From Rufibacter sp. DG15C (lineage in GTDB: Bacteria > Bacteroidota > Bacteroidia > Cytophagales > Hymenobacteraceae): 64,000 bases of DNA. The notes under the pieces were generated by a model. The model was not told the DNA's origin. It saw only the letters and a list, made by a program, of their open reading frames with translations, and made no database searches. The translations under genes were made by a program, and so were the position numbers. Positions 63,453 to 64,000 of the stretch are shown here, piece by piece; the stretch's first letter is position 1; each line of letters starts with the position of its first letter. The stretch spans positions 434,001 to 498,000 of the forward strand of contig NZ_CP010776.1 of assembly GCF_001577755.1 (NCBI RefSeq). The letters run 5' to 3'.

Positions 63453-63938
63453 ATGACCGAACAAGTACAACTTAACATCACCTATGAAGTGGTGTCTTCC
63501 CAAGAAGGCCTCACCGCTCAAGAGAGACAAGTGCTCCAATTGGCCCAGAAAGCCACCGACAAAGCATACGCCCCCTACTCCAACTTTATGGTAGGCGCCG
63601 CCCTTTTGCTTTCAGACGGAACCACCCACCAAGGAACCAACCAGGAAAACGCCGCCTACCCATCTGGGCTCTGCGCTGAGCGCACCTTGCTGTTTGGCGT
63701 GGGCTCCAACTTCCCAGACCAGCAGATTGAGATTTTAGCCGTGACCGCGCGCCGCCGCCATGAGTCGCATTACCTGCCTGCCTGCCCGTGTGGCGCTTGC
63801 CGCCAAGTCATGGCCGAGTACCAGAACCGCCAAGGCAAACCCATCAAATTATTGATGCAAGCCGAAGACGGCAAAGTAGTACGTTTCTCCACCGCACTGG
63901 ATTTACTGCCATTTTCCTTCTCCAAAGAGAGCCTGTAA
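63453..63938 (+). CDS. cdd: Cytidine deaminase
   Basis: This pyrimidine-salvage enzyme deaminates cytidine and deoxycytidine. From ATG 63453 it is 161 residues; the frame is open to GTG 63429 but the promoter lies too close. The substrate and zinc motifs are YSNFMVGAAL, LCAER (zinc Cys and catalytic Glu) and PCGACRQVM (two zinc Cys), in the normal order. The C-terminal DLLPFSFSKESL is also typical. Confidence 0.93.
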   Translation: MTEQVQLNITYEVVSSQEGLTAQERQVLQLAQKATDKAYAPYSNFMVGAALLLSDGTTHQGTNQENAAYPSGLCAERTLLFGVGSNFPDQQIEILAVTARRRHESHYLPACPCGACRQVMAEYQNRQGKPIKLLMQAEDGKVVRFSTALDLLPFSFSKESL

Positions 63939-64000
63939 GCTTGACTGCCCAACACAGAACCCTTTCTGTCCCCAGAACCGCGCATCTGCACCAACTAGGC

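Overview
This 64 kb window is a chromosomal segment of a member of the Bacteroidota, most likely order Cytophagales and perhaps the Hymenobacteraceae. The placement is inferred from type IX secretion and outer-membrane proteins (a PorQ-like and a PorE-like protein), a SusB-like GH97 glucosidase, TAnnTTTG-type -7 boxes, start sites without Shine-Dalgarno sequences, and the mix of housekeeping genes. No rRNA, tRNA, prophage, insertion sequence or CRISPR array was found. Most of the window is ordinary housekeeping DNA.

Layout. 0-6.5 kb: a cut membrane protein, a Nudix hydrolase, then a tight run plsC-gatC-(1011-aa membrane/TPR protein)-ABC ATPase-cobalamin adenosyltransferase. 6.5-10.4 kb: ilvE, prfB with its programmed +1 frameshift, and a DUF922-like putative metalloprotease. 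10.4-17.8 kb, minus strand: an SDR, a gene broken by a stop codon, hslU, an orphan CdiI-like immunity gene, porQ and lon. 18-25.9 kb: the OmpA/PD40 protein, two envelope proteins, rseP, dxr, a frameshifted small membrane protein and a lipoprotein. 26-33.4 kb: GH3, OsmC, a peroxiredoxin, an Rrf2 regulator, dnaA and a 5'-nucleotidase split over two genes. 33.4-37.3 kb: a poorly explained stretch, a small basic protein, a CtlX-like hydrolase, DUF1232 and DUF72. 37.5-46.8 kb: both methylmalonyl-CoA mutase subunits and MeaB, with small accessory genes between. 46.9-64 kb: a DUF3857/transglutaminase protein, xerD, aroQ, an aminotransferase, marC, rnhA, a TrmN6-like methyltransferase, a GHL10 glycosidase, GH97, a saccharopine dehydrogenase-type protein and cytidine deaminase.

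How genes work together. The adenosyltransferase (5952), mutase subunits (37486 and 40691) and MeaB chaperone (45792) together form the B12-dependent propionate/methylmalonyl route, although they are not one operon. PorQ and the PorE-like protein belong to type IX secretion, and many of the secreted proteins here could depend on the envelope.

The most unusual signal is a dispersed palindrome of almost fixed length, 38 nt (17-nt arm, 4-nt loop, 17-nt arm; left arm CGTTTTTGGCCTGTTTT). I count 29 copies by eye, about one per 2.2 kb. Nearly all are intergenic. One lies inside the mutB reading frame and one ends 1 nt before the GTG start of meaB. Paired changes in the arms and complementary flanks show it is kept as a hairpin, yet it has no terminator-style T-run after the stem. 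Several other intergenic word families (TAGCACATCAGCACATTA, AAGACGCAAGACACAAGAC, GAGTCTTGAGTC, GTCATCCTGAAAGG) also recur, and one of them forms 30-nt inverted repeats around a small AT-rich lipoprotein gene.
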